DNA from: Salinimicrobium sp050750585
Lineage (GTDB): Bacteria; Bacteroidota; Bacteroidia; Flavobacteriales; Flavobacteriaceae
Assembly: GCF_050750585.1 (NCBI RefSeq)
Contig: NZ_JBOJLM010000012.1
Location: 45,429-109,428, forward strand
Length of the DNA stretch: 64,000 nucleotides
Direction of reading: 5' to 3'
Below are positions 7,853-17,101 of this stretch, piece after piece. Within the stretch, counting starts at the first letter, position 1. Every line of letters starts with the position of its first letter. Below the pieces are notes generated by a model. The model was not told where the DNA came from. It worked only from the letters and a program-made list of their open reading frames with translations, and made no database searches. Made by a program: the position numbers and the translations under genes.

Positions 7853-9490
7853 CTAATTTCCATAAACTTTTTTTCCGTCAAGATAAGTAGCACTGGCTTT
7901 CATATCGGGGATTTGTTCTTCAGAAACCTTCATGATATCCCTGTCTAAAATGACAAAATCGGCATACTTTCCAGGTTCTATCGATCCCTTTTCATCTTCT
8001 TCAAAATTGCTGTAAGCTGCCCAAATTGTCATTCCGCGTAAGGCTTCTTCCCTGGAAAGTACCTGCTCGGGCATATAACCTCCTTCAGGATAATTTTTTG
8101 TATCCTTACGTGCCACCGCCGCATAGAAGGTGAGGAATGGGCTCACCTGCTCTACAGGAAAATCTGTACCCAAAGCGATTATGCCGGCTTCTTCGAGCAG
8201 TTTTTTATAGGCATAAGCACCTTTTTCCCGCTCTTCGCCCAGCCTTTCTCCAGCCCAGTACATATCGCTTGTAGCGTGGGTAGGTTGCACTGACGGAATT
8301 ATATTTTTACTGAAATATTTAAAATCTTCGGGGGCAATTATTTGTGAATGTTCAACCTTCCAACGGCGATCTCCTGCGTCTGAAAGCAGAGAATCATAAG
8401 TCTTTAGCACCACAACATTGGCCGAATCTCCAATGGCATGGGTATTCATTTGGTAAGGCGAATTTGCAATTCTACCGGCTGTCTTCTTAAAATCGGCCAC
8501 CGAAGAAAGTAAAGCGCCGTAATGGTTATGCTTATCGGAATAAGGCTCTTTTAATGCAGCTCCCCTTGACCCCAGGGCACCGTCGGCATAAAATTTCACC
8601 GAACGTACATTTAATCTGGGCGTTTTTAGAGGCTCCCTGTCAAGAAAGTAATCCAGGTTCTCTTTTGTATTGCTTATCATTGCGTAGATGCGCACTTCCA
8701 ACTCCCCAGCCTGCTGAAGGCTATCGATCAATTCTATTGTAGCACGATCTAATCCTGCATCATTAACGGTAGTTAAACCATACTGAAAAACCTCTTTTTG
8801 AGCATCCAGTAAAGCTGCGGTTTGATCTTTAACGCTGGCTTCAGGAACTGCGTTCTCTACCAATGCCATGGGATTGTCTATAAGGATCCCGGTAAGTTTG
8901 CCGTTCTTCTTTTCGATTTCTCCACCTTCTGCAGGAGTGTTTGCTGTAATATTAGCTGCATTGAGCGCCGCCTGATTGGCGAGTAAGGCATGACCGTCAA
9001 TTCGTGTGATGGCAACCGGAGTATCTGGAAAAAGAACATCAAGCGTATCTTTTATGGGAAACTCTTTTATCTCCCAGTCATTTTGATCCCACCCAAGGCC
9101 TACTATAAAATCGGATTTTTTTTCTTCCTGAAATGCTGTTATTCGTGCAACTACTTCTTCAAAGCTGGTAGTGCCGGTAAGATCTACAGCCTGCATGGAA
9201 CTGCCGAGTCCGTAGAAATGTGCGTGCGCATCAATTAATCCGGGAAGAATAGTCTTTCCCTGGGCATCCAATACTTCAGGGGCATTGTATTTCTCCTGTA
9301 ATTCAGCTGAAGTACCAACAGCAAGAAACTTTCCGTCTTTGACTACGAATGCTTCCGCAGTAGAAAACTGATCGTCTACAGTATATATATTGGCATTGAT
9401 TACCAGGAGATCGGCTTCTTGTTTCCCGTTGTCATTACATCCGAAGAACATTCCGAAGCATAGAATTAGAAATAGTGCTTTTTTGATCAT
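7853..9490 (-). CDS. Amidohydrolase family lipoprotein (YtcJ/NfdA-like)
   Basis: A 545-residue protein from the ATG at 9490; 17 upstream in-frame codons lack signal-peptide character. The start MIKKALFLILCFGMFFGCND gives a lipobox with Cys18. It has the amidohydrolase_3 layout: a first metal motif DAHAHFYGLG, GLGWDQNDW, an inner GALGSRGA segment, THAIGD and a late ALGTDFPVE metal-binding segment, then a terminal small beta domain (GKYADFVILD). The family is metal-dependent and hydrolyses C-N bonds in cyclic amides or N-substituted amino acids. The lipoprotein signal implies periplasmic action. Substrate unknown. Confidence 0.85.
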   Translation of the reverse strand: MIKKALFLILCFGMFFGCNDNGKQEADLLVINANIYTVDDQFSTAEAFVVKDGKFLAVGTSAELQEKYNAPEVLDAQGKTILPGLIDAHAHFYGLGSSMQAVDLTGTTSFEEVVARITAFQEEKKSDFIVGLGWDQNDWEIKEFPIKDTLDVLFPDTPVAITRIDGHALLANQAALNAANITANTPAEGGEIEKKNGKLTGILIDNPMALVENAVPEASVKDQTAALLDAQKEVFQYGLTTVNDAGLDRATIELIDSLQQAGELEVRIYAMISNTKENLDYFLDREPLKTPRLNVRSVKFYADGALGSRGAALKEPYSDKHNHYGALLSSVADFKKTAGRIANSPYQMNTHAIGDSANVVVLKTYDSLLSDAGDRRWKVEHSQIIAPEDFKYFSKNIIPSVQPTHATSDMYWAGERLGEEREKGAYAYKKLLEEAGIIALGTDFPVEQVSPFLTFYAAVARKDTKNYPEGGYMPEQVLSREEALRGMTIWAAYSNFEEDEKGSIEPGKYADFVILDRDIMKVSEEQIPDMKASATYLDGKKVYGN

Positions 9491-9516
9491 GTGAAGAGAT
9501 TTAGGGTAAAAATAGA

Positions 9517-9543
9517 AAATGCGCTCCAAACAGAAGCGCATTT
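9517..9543 (-). terminator. Probable terminator after the PiT-like gene or hairpin in its intergenic gap
   Basis: The arms AAATGCGCT (9517-9525) and AGCGCATTT (9535-9543) form a 9-bp stem with a 9-base loop. The hairpin lies between two minus-strand genes. It is upstream of the amidohydrolase ATG and downstream of the PiT-like stop codon, with a T-rich stretch on the minus strand. Confidence 0.5.
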
Positions 9544-9566
9544 ATAAAGTTTTGGGCACATGAAGT

Positions 9567-10700
9567 TTAGAACCAGCCCACAATTGCCTCACCTATGGCC
9601 TTACGAATATCGGCATTTGCTGCAGCAGCAAGGGCAATAGAAACAAATAAACCTATCATGGCGTAAGCGAAATCTCTAAAGATCATCTTACCGGCCTTCT
9701 TGCGGTGTTTCTTACCTTTTTTGGTACGGGCAAAACTCACGGCGATCTCTCTACCGCCAATGACTCCAAGGAAAACCCAGGTTGTAGACATGGGTACCGT
9801 ACTAATAAATAATTTATAGATAAGCAAAATCACATAAGTTGCATCGATTAGGGTTGCTGCCCTAACATCCGAAATCCTCGCTTTTTCACTTACTACTTTC
9901 TGAATTTTGTCTCCCCGCAGGTAGAAAAGAAGTCCAAGACCTGTAAAGATGGTCAATGCAAAGATGATGAATTGAAAGAGGTCGAGTTGTCTTGGCAGGA
10001 AGACGGCGATATTGGCACCATCCTGCATCACCCAAACCCCCCACAATGTACCGCTCACTACCCACTGCACTATATTCCAGCTCTGGTTGAATTTACGGCT
10101 CTTAAAATATTTTTTGATGGTATTGTACGACAGGTACCAAACCAGGAATGACAGGATGAACGCCATGATGTACCCGGTCCAGGATTTCCATACTACGGAA
10201 GTGATCCCCGACGTATCGGCGCTAAACACACTTAAAATAAGGAAAGTGGTAGAAACCGGCATTCTTAAACGGGTAAGGATAAGAAGTACCAGGGGTGCAA
10301 TTATTTGGAAAAAGCTGAAGTTCTCTGGGTGCGGATATTTAGTAGTGCCATCGGGGTTGAGGAGGCGTTGATAGGTCACATCACCGTCAAAATAGATCCA
10401 GCTAAAGGTGACCACCGCAAGGAAAATACTCCCGATGAAGATCCACATCACCCACCATTTCCTGTTCTTGTTACTTTCGATAAAGGTACCCAGCGACTGA
10501 ATACTGTCATTGGCTACGGTAGCGTAGGCAGCGAAAAAGAACCCGAGCCACATCCCGGCCTGACCGTAACCGGTGAGGATACCCGCCAGAACAAGTCCTA
10601 CAATTACTATGGCAAGAAATGTCTTTTCCTGTACCATAAAATCGAGCACGTTCAAGTACGGCCGATTCCTCTTTATCCTCTTAAATTTAGTTTTTGCCAT
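9567..10700 (-). CDS. PiT-family inorganic phosphate transporter-like protein
   Basis: A 377-residue protein with a basic N-terminus and about ten membrane helices. PiT signatures are visible in both halves: VANDSIQSLGTF near 63-74 (compare GANDVANS), RMPVSTTFLIL near 146-156, MQDGANIAVF near 224-233 and TVPMSTTWVFLGVIGG near 302-317. PiT proteins carry phosphate or metal-phosphate coupled to protons or sodium across the inner membrane. Neither a PhoU-like regulator gene nor a pho gene lies beside it. The family assignment is good; specificity for phosphate is inferred. Confidence 0.85.
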   Translation of the reverse strand: MAKTKFKRIKRNRPYLNVLDFMVQEKTFLAIVIVGLVLAGILTGYGQAGMWLGFFFAAYATVANDSIQSLGTFIESNKNRKWWVMWIFIGSIFLAVVTFSWIYFDGDVTYQRLLNPDGTTKYPHPENFSFFQIIAPLVLLILTRLRMPVSTTFLILSVFSADTSGITSVVWKSWTGYIMAFILSFLVWYLSYNTIKKYFKSRKFNQSWNIVQWVVSGTLWGVWVMQDGANIAVFLPRQLDLFQFIIFALTIFTGLGLLFYLRGDKIQKVVSEKARISDVRAATLIDATYVILLIYKLFISTVPMSTTWVFLGVIGGREIAVSFARTKKGKKHRKKAGKMIFRDFAYAMIGLFVSIALAAAANADIRKAIGEAIVGWF

Positions 10701-10775
10701 TTGATTATTATAGGGTTTTCAAAAATTGCTAAAAAATGCGAATAAAACTGTCTTTTTTACATTTTTTTTGCGCTG

Positions 10776-10783
10776 CAAAATTA
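10776..10783 (-). promoter_or_regulatory. Putative -7 box (TAATTTTG) for the PiT-like gene
   Basis: TAATTTTG fits TAnnTTTG on the minus strand and lies 75 bases before the ATG. The sequence between is very T-rich. Confidence 0.4.
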
Positions 10784-10862
10784 TACACTTCCATAAAACC
10801 TCTTTTTATTCCAATGTTATCTAATTGTTAAGATTGCCTAAAATTACTGGGGTCCTTTCCAT

Positions 10863-10892
10863 AAAAAAAGCCGGTAAGAACCGGCTTTTTTT
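10863..10892 (-). terminator. Intrinsic terminator of the TPR/beta-barrel operon
   Basis: AAAAAAAGCCGG, loop TAAGAA, CCGGCTTTTTTT. It lies 21 bases beyond the stop codon of the beta-barrel gene. Confidence 0.85.
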
Positions 10893-10913
10893 ATATGGTG
10901 TATTTTCTGTTTG

Positions 10914-12647
10914 TTATCTTCCGAAGTCAAACTTATAAGTAGCTCCTGCCATAACCTGCATTCCCAGCACAGGATAGTCTACCCATCTTTCATAGTTATC
11001 TCCCAGCAGGTTTTGCCCCCGGGCAAATATTGAAAGCCTGTCGTTAAACCTGTACCCCAGATTAAGGTTAAGGTCAAAATAAGAATCCAGGCTCACTATT
11101 TCTGTTCTTACGGAATTGAGTACATCACTGGTTTGGTATATCTCAAAATCCTTACGCTCGCCCACAAAAAAAACATTTGCACCTGCAAACCATTTTTCTG
11201 TGATCTGGTAATCTCCAATCAAATTGGCTCTAAAAGTTGGAAGGTTCCATGCTTCTTCCTCATCACTGGTGTCGTAAACGAAAAACTCCCCATTAACACG
11301 CAGGTTAAAGTCACTGTTCACATCAAAATCAAGTTCTCCAAAAAGGGAGATGGTATTGACCTGATCATAAACAACTCCAAAAGAATTACCATAAGCATAT
11401 TCGGGTTTAGTTCCCGGCTCAGTCATTTCATTGGGATTTGATCTAAAGAGAGGCTTGTAATCTTCGGCCATGTACTTTAAGCGCGTGTTGTAGCCTATAT
11501 TTGTTGACAATTTTCCTTTAGCACCCACATAAGCATTGTACTGTTGATCTGTAGGGGCTATATCAACTGCAGGTGAAAGAAAAGGATTCTCTTTAGTAAA
11601 CTCGTAATAAGAATTTTGTCGCAACTCCCCTTCCAGGCCGGCATAGGCAATAAAATAATCGCCTGCGGCACGGTAGCTGGCAGTCACCTGAGGGTAAACG
11701 TAAATCCCGCTGTCGCTGTTCTCTGAATCATAGCTATAATAAATCGCCGCTCCGAGGTTAAGGGTAAGGTCATCGCGCAGAATAAGAAGGCTCGAAGCTA
11801 CCCCCAGGTTCATATAGCTGTAAGTAAGATCTTCACCGTCATCAAAATAAGGAGCAAAAGATCCGTTTAGATAATCGAAAATCAGATTGGTGTGAAACAA
11901 TTCGCCACCAATAGGAATCTCAAGAGTAGGTTTAAAAGTAAGGCGGTGCTCGGTAGATTCAAAATCATCCCCAAAATACCTGTACTTAGCCTCTGCCCTG
12001 TCAAAAAAGGACTTTTCCCAATTAATTTCTCCGCCTGCGTACACACTGTAATAATTGTGCTGTGGCTCAAGATTATTTATAACCTCCTGGCTCACTTCAT
12101 CGCTTCGAACTCCATACCAGTTAAACAACCTGTGCTCTACACCAAAATCTGTATTCCAAATAAGGTTCCTTTTTCGGGAAGAGTAATTAAGATTGAGTTC
12201 GGTATCGTAGTAATGATCATCAAGTTCTACACCGTCAATGCCTCCCTGTGCCGAATTATGGGTTAGAAAAATACCAAAATTATCGGTACGGGTAACCTCG
12301 ATATTGCTGTAAAACTCAGCGAGGGCACTGGTGTAAGTTCCAAAGCCAAGCGTGATGTAATTGTCAAACAACTTTGGCGGACGCTGACGTTCTACCGTCG
12401 TAGCCCTACCCTTTGCTGGCGTAAAAGTAGAAGCCACAGGTACCGAAAATATACTGTACTGAACAGGCCTCTTCTCCAGGTTCACAGAATCTGAGATCTT
12501 TGGAGTCTCTTTTATCTTAAAAGCATCACTTACTGTGGGGGTATAGGGTTTTACCACTTCTACCATCTCGCTCCCAAGATCCTGGGCATACGAGAAGCCG
12601 GTGAAAACCAGAAATATGATAAAAACACCTAACGATTTAATTTTCAT
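10914..12647 (-). CDS. Outer-membrane beta-barrel protein (TonB-receptor-like barrel, no plug seen)
   Basis: A 577-residue exported protein. The signal peptide is MKIKSLGVFIIFLVFTGFSYA, then a proline- and lysine-rich periplasmic segment (VVKPYTPTVSDAFKIKETP) up to about residue 90. From there on there are alternating aromatic beta strands ending GATYKFDFGR, as expected for an outer-membrane barrel. I see no TonB box or plug domain, so a full TonB-dependent receptor is unlikely. It lies 21 bases downstream of the 1006-residue TPR gene and shares its transcript. The pair may form an envelope complex, but its function is unknown. Confidence 0.75.
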   Translation of the reverse strand: MKIKSLGVFIIFLVFTGFSYAQDLGSEMVEVVKPYTPTVSDAFKIKETPKISDSVNLEKRPVQYSIFSVPVASTFTPAKGRATTVERQRPPKLFDNYITLGFGTYTSALAEFYSNIEVTRTDNFGIFLTHNSAQGGIDGVELDDHYYDTELNLNYSSRKRNLIWNTDFGVEHRLFNWYGVRSDEVSQEVINNLEPQHNYYSVYAGGEINWEKSFFDRAEAKYRYFGDDFESTEHRLTFKPTLEIPIGGELFHTNLIFDYLNGSFAPYFDDGEDLTYSYMNLGVASSLLILRDDLTLNLGAAIYYSYDSENSDSGIYVYPQVTASYRAAGDYFIAYAGLEGELRQNSYYEFTKENPFLSPAVDIAPTDQQYNAYVGAKGKLSTNIGYNTRLKYMAEDYKPLFRSNPNEMTEPGTKPEYAYGNSFGVVYDQVNTISLFGELDFDVNSDFNLRVNGEFFVYDTSDEEEAWNLPTFRANLIGDYQITEKWFAGANVFFVGERKDFEIYQTSDVLNSVRTEIVSLDSYFDLNLNLGYRFNDRLSIFARGQNLLGDNYERWVDYPVLGMQVMAGATYKFDFGR

Positions 12648-12668
12648 GGGAAGGTTTTTATGTAATAT

Positions 12669-15600
12669 TTAATTGTTGGTCTCTACAGAAGCATTTGTTT
12701 TAGCTTCCTCTGCTTTAATGCGGGCAAGTTCCTGCCTGGCCTCTTTTACAACTTCGGGGAACTGCGCGAAATTATTGATCACGTTATCCAGGATGTAAGT
12801 TGCCTGGTAAGCATCACCCAAAGCGTAGAAATTCTTAGCCATGAGCACCAGCCCCTTAGCACCATATAATTTATATTCGGAGTAATCACGCGCAAGTCGC
12901 TGTACCACGTCATTAGAAGCCTGATGGTTTCCTGCTTTATTTTTAAAATATGCATCATAGTATAAAGCTTCGGCAGCCAATTCTCCGGTGGCCGATTTCT
13001 GCACTTCGGCATAAGCGCGTTTTGCACGCTCTTCATTTCCTGTACGCAAGGCGGCACGGGCTATGATTACCTGCGCATCATTCTTTGCATCGGTCTCGGC
13101 ATCAGGATTTGACAATACCTTTTCGGCATAGGCTACTGCTTCGTTGTAACTACCTTCTTCCAGGTAAGACTTCATCAGGTTAGACTGGGCAAAAATGGTA
13201 TTTTGAGCAAACGATGCCTGGCTCTCCAACCGCTTTAACAGCGGTATAGCTTCGGAATAATTCCTGCTCTCCAAATAAATTTCAGAAAGCCTTGCCAAAG
13301 ACTGCTCAAGATATTCTGAAGCCGATCTTTGGATCACATACTTGTAATACGGAATACTTTTCTGCTTATTTCCTTCACGGAAGTGTAACTGCCCCAGGTA
13401 GAAATTGGCCTGCACAGCATGAATTCCGTTAGGGAAAGAACTAAGATATTTTTCAAGTGCAGTAATTGCTGCTGAAGTATTGTTGTTTTGATATTGTTTC
13501 TCTGCCGATTCAAACGTCGTATTATCCAGGTCTACATCGGTCACCTCCACAAAATCCAGGTTTTTAACCCAGTTGGCGTACTCATCGGTCCTGCCCATGT
13601 CAACGTATATGAGGCGCGCAGTGCTTACTGCCTGAATTGCTTCAGCCGAATTCGGGTAATCGGCAACCACTTTTTTCATTTTCTCCAAAGCCTGAGAAGA
13701 CTGATCGTTGTTGTAATAGATCAACCCCTGTTTCAGTAAAGCCTGCGGAACAAAAGTACTTCCGGGAACATCTCTAATAAGCCTGTCATAAGCCTGCATT
13801 CCCTGGCTTGTATTGTTCATGGCAACATACGTATTCCCCAGCTCGTAGGCCGCATCATCGCGATAGGACGAACGCGGATACTTCTGAAGAAATTCATTCA
13901 AAGATGCTATTTTAGTTTCGTTTCGCTGCACAAACCCGTAGCTGATGGCTTTTTGAAAAGCAGCATAGTCATTTTCATTTCCGTTTAAAGCAATAGCGGC
14001 ATTATAAGCCTCCATTGCCGGCCAGTAACTACTGTTTACAAAGTAGCTGTCTCCCAATCTCACAAAAGCATCATTCCTTCTTGCCTTATCGTGGGAAGTA
14101 TCATTGGAATAACGCTTAAAATATTCTACTGCACGATCGTAATCGCGCTGTTTGAAGTATGCATAACCAATATTATAGTCCAGGTTTTCTTTTTCTGAAA
14201 CTCCCTGTGCGCCACTCATACCTGCAAATTCGCGGTAACCCACCAGTGCATCCTGGAAGTTGCGAAGGTTAAAATCGCTTTCGGCTTTCCAGAAAGTGGC
14301 CAAGGCAGTAAATCTTGGATCGCGTCTTTCACTTAAAGCCAGGTCAAAATATTCTTCGGCCTCTCTATAGTTTCCCTCTTTATAAAGTTCGAGTCCGCGG
14401 TAAAAAGCTACCTGCTGGTACACCACGTTATTCTGGAAATTACGATTTCCTTTAAGCAGGCGCATTGCTTCCTCATAATTTTTGGAAGTAATGAAAGAAT
14501 TGATGAGCAATTCATTGATCTCTTCTTTAGCAGGCGAATTTGGGTATGTCTCCAGGTAATTCATCAAAACCTGTGGTGTGCTGGCATAGCTGTTTCCAAT
14601 CTCGTAGCTTAACTTGGCATAATTAAGAGCAGCATCGGCCTTGATCTCCGGATTGAAATCCATCTCACTTGCATTTTTAAACGCATTGAGGGCCTGTTGC
14701 TTCTTATCGGTCTTTAGGTAAGATTGAGCTAAGTGGTAATATGCATTTTGGGCCACGGCATTTTTACCGTCAATGATCTTATTGAATTCTGAGATCGCGG
14801 CTTCATAATCTCCCTGCTGAAAATAAGCGTAACCCAACTGGTAGTAATCTGTATTATTCCACTTACCTCTTTCCCCCTGGTATTCCTTTAAATAAGGAAT
14901 AGCTTTATCATACTGCCCAAGGTTGAAGTAACTTTCGCCTATGATCTTATTGAGTTCAGACCTGTCGCGGCGATCGGCACGGGGCAATTGCTCCAGCCCA
15001 AGTTCAATGGCCTTTTCAAAATTCCCCTGCTTAAAATTCATATCGGCCTGGAAGTAAGACAGGTCTTCTTCATAGCGTTCGGCATCTTCTACTTCTTCAA
15101 AAAGGGCATTTGCCTGCTCATAGTCATCGCCTTCATAAGCCATGAAACCGAGGTAGTATTTGGCCTGGCTGCCGTACTTTTTTGAATCTTTCACCTTGTT
15201 AAGGTATTCTTTGGCCTCATCATATTGTTTGGCCCTAAAATAAGCATACCCGTTATTGAAGCTAAATCGCTCTTTTTCGGCCTTGCTCAGGTTTCTTTGA
15301 TCTACAGTATCGTACCATTTGCGGGCAAGAGAGTATTTTCCTGTTTCAAAATAATAGTCGGCAACATCGAGGTAAGCTGCATTTGTTTTAGTGCTGGTAG
15401 GATATCGCTGCACAAAATCTTCCATGAGCGCATCGGCCCCGGGTTGGTTCAGGCGAATCGCAGCATTGGCGATATAATAAGCGGCGTTGGCTTTAACCCT
15501 TTCATCGTCCACTTCATCCTGTACTTCATCAAAGAGGGTTTGCGCGGCAAGGTATTGCCCATTGTTGTATAATTCCAGGGCGCGGTTATAATCGGCCAGT

Positions 15601-15689
15601 GCATTTGTTTGAATGGCAGATTGTTGTGAAAAACCGGAAACTGAAAAGAAAACAAAAACAACAAAAAGGCAGATTTTGCAATGTTTCAT
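12669..15689 (-). CDS. Large periplasmic tetratricopeptide-repeat protein
   Basis: A 1006-residue protein with a signal peptide ending SGFSQQ and TPR units nearly end to end. Visible helix pairs include YNNGQYLAAQTLFDEV, KQYDEAKEYLNKVK, GNFEKAIELGLEQL, GDYEAAISEFNKII and NYREAEEYFDLALS. No catalytic domain is apparent, so it is probably a scaffold in the periplasm or at the outer membrane. The next gene on the same strand encodes the beta-barrel protein, and ftsE is divergent upstream. It is unusually long for a TPR lipoprotein-type scaffold such as BamD or YbgF. Confidence 0.85.
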   Translation of the reverse strand: MKHCKICLFVVFVFFSVSGFSQQSAIQTNALADYNRALELYNNGQYLAAQTLFDEVQDEVDDERVKANAAYYIANAAIRLNQPGADALMEDFVQRYPTSTKTNAAYLDVADYYFETGKYSLARKWYDTVDQRNLSKAEKERFSFNNGYAYFRAKQYDEAKEYLNKVKDSKKYGSQAKYYLGFMAYEGDDYEQANALFEEVEDAERYEEDLSYFQADMNFKQGNFEKAIELGLEQLPRADRRDRSELNKIIGESYFNLGQYDKAIPYLKEYQGERGKWNNTDYYQLGYAYFQQGDYEAAISEFNKIIDGKNAVAQNAYYHLAQSYLKTDKKQQALNAFKNASEMDFNPEIKADAALNYAKLSYEIGNSYASTPQVLMNYLETYPNSPAKEEINELLINSFITSKNYEEAMRLLKGNRNFQNNVVYQQVAFYRGLELYKEGNYREAEEYFDLALSERRDPRFTALATFWKAESDFNLRNFQDALVGYREFAGMSGAQGVSEKENLDYNIGYAYFKQRDYDRAVEYFKRYSNDTSHDKARRNDAFVRLGDSYFVNSSYWPAMEAYNAAIALNGNENDYAAFQKAISYGFVQRNETKIASLNEFLQKYPRSSYRDDAAYELGNTYVAMNNTSQGMQAYDRLIRDVPGSTFVPQALLKQGLIYYNNDQSSQALEKMKKVVADYPNSAEAIQAVSTARLIYVDMGRTDEYANWVKNLDFVEVTDVDLDNTTFESAEKQYQNNNTSAAITALEKYLSSFPNGIHAVQANFYLGQLHFREGNKQKSIPYYKYVIQRSASEYLEQSLARLSEIYLESRNYSEAIPLLKRLESQASFAQNTIFAQSNLMKSYLEEGSYNEAVAYAEKVLSNPDAETDAKNDAQVIIARAALRTGNEERAKRAYAEVQKSATGELAAEALYYDAYFKNKAGNHQASNDVVQRLARDYSEYKLYGAKGLVLMAKNFYALGDAYQATYILDNVINNFAQFPEVVKEARQELARIKAEEAKTNASVETNN

Positions 15690-15715
15690 TCGTAGATTTT
15701 ATTTTGTTGATGATT

Positions 15716-15723
15716 CAAAGATA
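15716..15723 (-). promoter_or_regulatory. Putative -7 box (TATCTTTG) for the TPR/beta-barrel operon
   Basis: TATCTTTG matches TAnnTTTG and lies 26 bases upstream of the ATG at 15689. Confidence 0.5.
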
Positions 15724-15872
15724 TAAGAAACTCTAAGGTAATAACGCCTTTATTGTAAGATAAATTATGCATTCTAGTTAAATGAAACCTAAAATTTAGC
15801 TGAAAAAAATTCAGCAGAAGAAAAGCAACTCAAGCTCTCATATTTACGTTCTCTTTCTTACTTTTACCTCTC

Positions 15873-15887
15873 TAAAATGTCATTTTT
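15873..15887 (-). repeat. Interspersed palindrome copy 3, inverted orientation (one mismatch)
   Basis: TAAAATGTCATTTTT on the plus strand, preceded by CCTCTC. Read on the minus strand this gives the core followed by GAGAGG. It is one of only two copies with the tail on the minus strand. It creates a false upstream ATG (15877) for ftsE. Confidence 0.8.
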
Positions 15888-15888
15888 C

Positions 15889-16572
15889 ATGTCAAATACT
15901 GTTCTGTACCTAAAAGACGCTGCGATCTACCAACGGGAGACGCTTATTCTTTCTGAAGTAAATATCGAGATTGAAAAAGGGGAATTTGTTTACCTCATAG
16001 GAAAGACCGGGACAGGAAAAAGTAGCTTCATGAAAACCCTTTATGGCGACCTGCCCCTTACCGAAGGAGAAGGAAGTATTGTAGATTACGATCTGCGCAC
16101 CCTGCGAGAAAAAGATATTCCCTTTCTACGCCGAAAGCTGGGAGTGGTGTTTCAGGATTTTAAACTACTGAATGATCGCAATGTAAATGACAACCTGTTG
16201 TTTGTACTTAAAGCTACCGGCTGGAAAGACAAAGCCGCTATGGATGCCAAGATCGAAGAGGTGCTAAAAAAGGTAGGGATGGGTACCAAAGGTTTTAAAA
16301 ATCCGTACCAGTTATCTGGTGGGGAGCAGCAACGTATTGCCATTGCCCGTGCCCTGCTCAATGACCCCGAACTTATCCTGGCCGATGAGCCTACCGGAAA
16401 CCTCGATCCGCAGACCTCTGTAGAAGTTATGGAAGTACTGCAGCAAATCTCCAAAAACGGAAAGACCATACTTATGGCCACTCACGATTATGCATTACTG
16501 CTTAAATACCCTTCAAAAACCCTGAAGTGCGACGGGCAAAAAGTATTTGAGGTGGTTCAGAAAACTGTATAA
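15889..16572 (+). CDS. ftsE: Cell division ATP-binding protein FtsE
   Basis: A 227-residue ABC ATPase. Walker A GKTGTGKS is at 38-45, the Q-loop is in VVFQD near 86-90, the signature LSGGEQQR is at 142-149, and Walker B LILADEP has Asp166 and Glu167. The H-loop is in MATHDY near residue 198. The spacing and the lack of any fused permease match FtsE, the cytoplasmic partner of FtsX that activates peptidoglycan hydrolases at the septum. I place the start at MSNTVLYLKD (15889), because the ATG 12 bases upstream lies inside a copy of the interspersed palindrome. No ftsX is adjacent, as is common in Bacteroidota. Confidence 0.9.
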   Translation: MSNTVLYLKDAAIYQRETLILSEVNIEIEKGEFVYLIGKTGTGKSSFMKTLYGDLPLTEGEGSIVDYDLRTLREKDIPFLRRKLGVVFQDFKLLNDRNVNDNLLFVLKATGWKDKAAMDAKIEEVLKKVGMGTKGFKNPYQLSGGEQQRIAIARALLNDPELILADEPTGNLDPQTSVEVMEVLQQISKNGKTILMATHDYALLLKYPSKTLKCDGQKVFEVVQKTV

Positions 16573-16584
16573 TTTAAGGTTCAT

Positions 16585-16650
16585 GGTTTAAGGTTTAAGG
16601 TTTAAGGTTTAAGGTTTAAGGTTTAAGGTTTAAGGTTTAAGGTTTAAGGT
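16585..16650 (+). repeat. Telomere-like heptamer array (GGTTTAA)9
   Basis: Nine perfect copies of GGTTTAA plus a final GGT, preceded by a partial TTTAAGG copy at 16573-16580. It begins 12 bases after the ftsE stop codon. Perfect short arrays like this vary by replication slippage. A transcriptional or attachment function is not evident. Confidence 0.95.
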
Positions 16651-16810
16651 GCAAAATTCAAAGTTGTTTTATAGTACCAGATTCCAGTGACTGAATTTTA
16701 AATTTGAATAATACAACCCAACCTGTTCATAATTGTAGTGGGATTCGTAGAGCGACTGTAGTAATCCTTCTACTTTGAACCTTATGGTGCATTTTTAATT
16801 CACCTCGTTT

Positions 16811-17101
16811 TTATTTCCTCTTTTTACCTGGATCCTGCCAGGTATTAAAAACAGAATATACAATTATCCTGTCCTCAATAATTTCGTAAACAACCAGAAA
16901 TGGAAATCGTTTCAGGAAAGCTTCTCTATACGGCTTTCTTTTCTGCGGAAAATGCTCAGGGTGAGAAGCAATTCTATTGAAATAAATATTTAAATGATCT
17001 AAAAATTCTTCCCCCAGACCCAATCGTTTATCCTGATGGTAGAGATAAGCTTTCGCTATTTCAAGTGCTGCTTCTTCTTTTATTTCTATATGAAATTCTA
17101 T
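16811..17101 (-). pseudogene. RelE/ParE-type toxin with no standard start codon (ATA in place of ATG)
   Basis: The reading frame runs from 17101 to the stop at 16811 and encodes a complete RelE/ParE toxin of 96 residues. It includes the usual N-terminal strand and helix (IEIKEEAALEIAKAYLYHQD), RLGLGEEF, PEHFPQKRKPYRE and the C-terminal FPFLVVYEIIEDRIIVYSVFNT. The first codon after the antitoxin stop is ATA, exactly where ATG would be expected. The first TTG comes at 17023, after 26 codons and beyond the first helix. The toxin is in the same frame as the antitoxin, separated from it by one TAA. Either the toxin is silenced by an ATG-to-ATA change, or it uses a rare ATA start. Confidence 0.7.
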
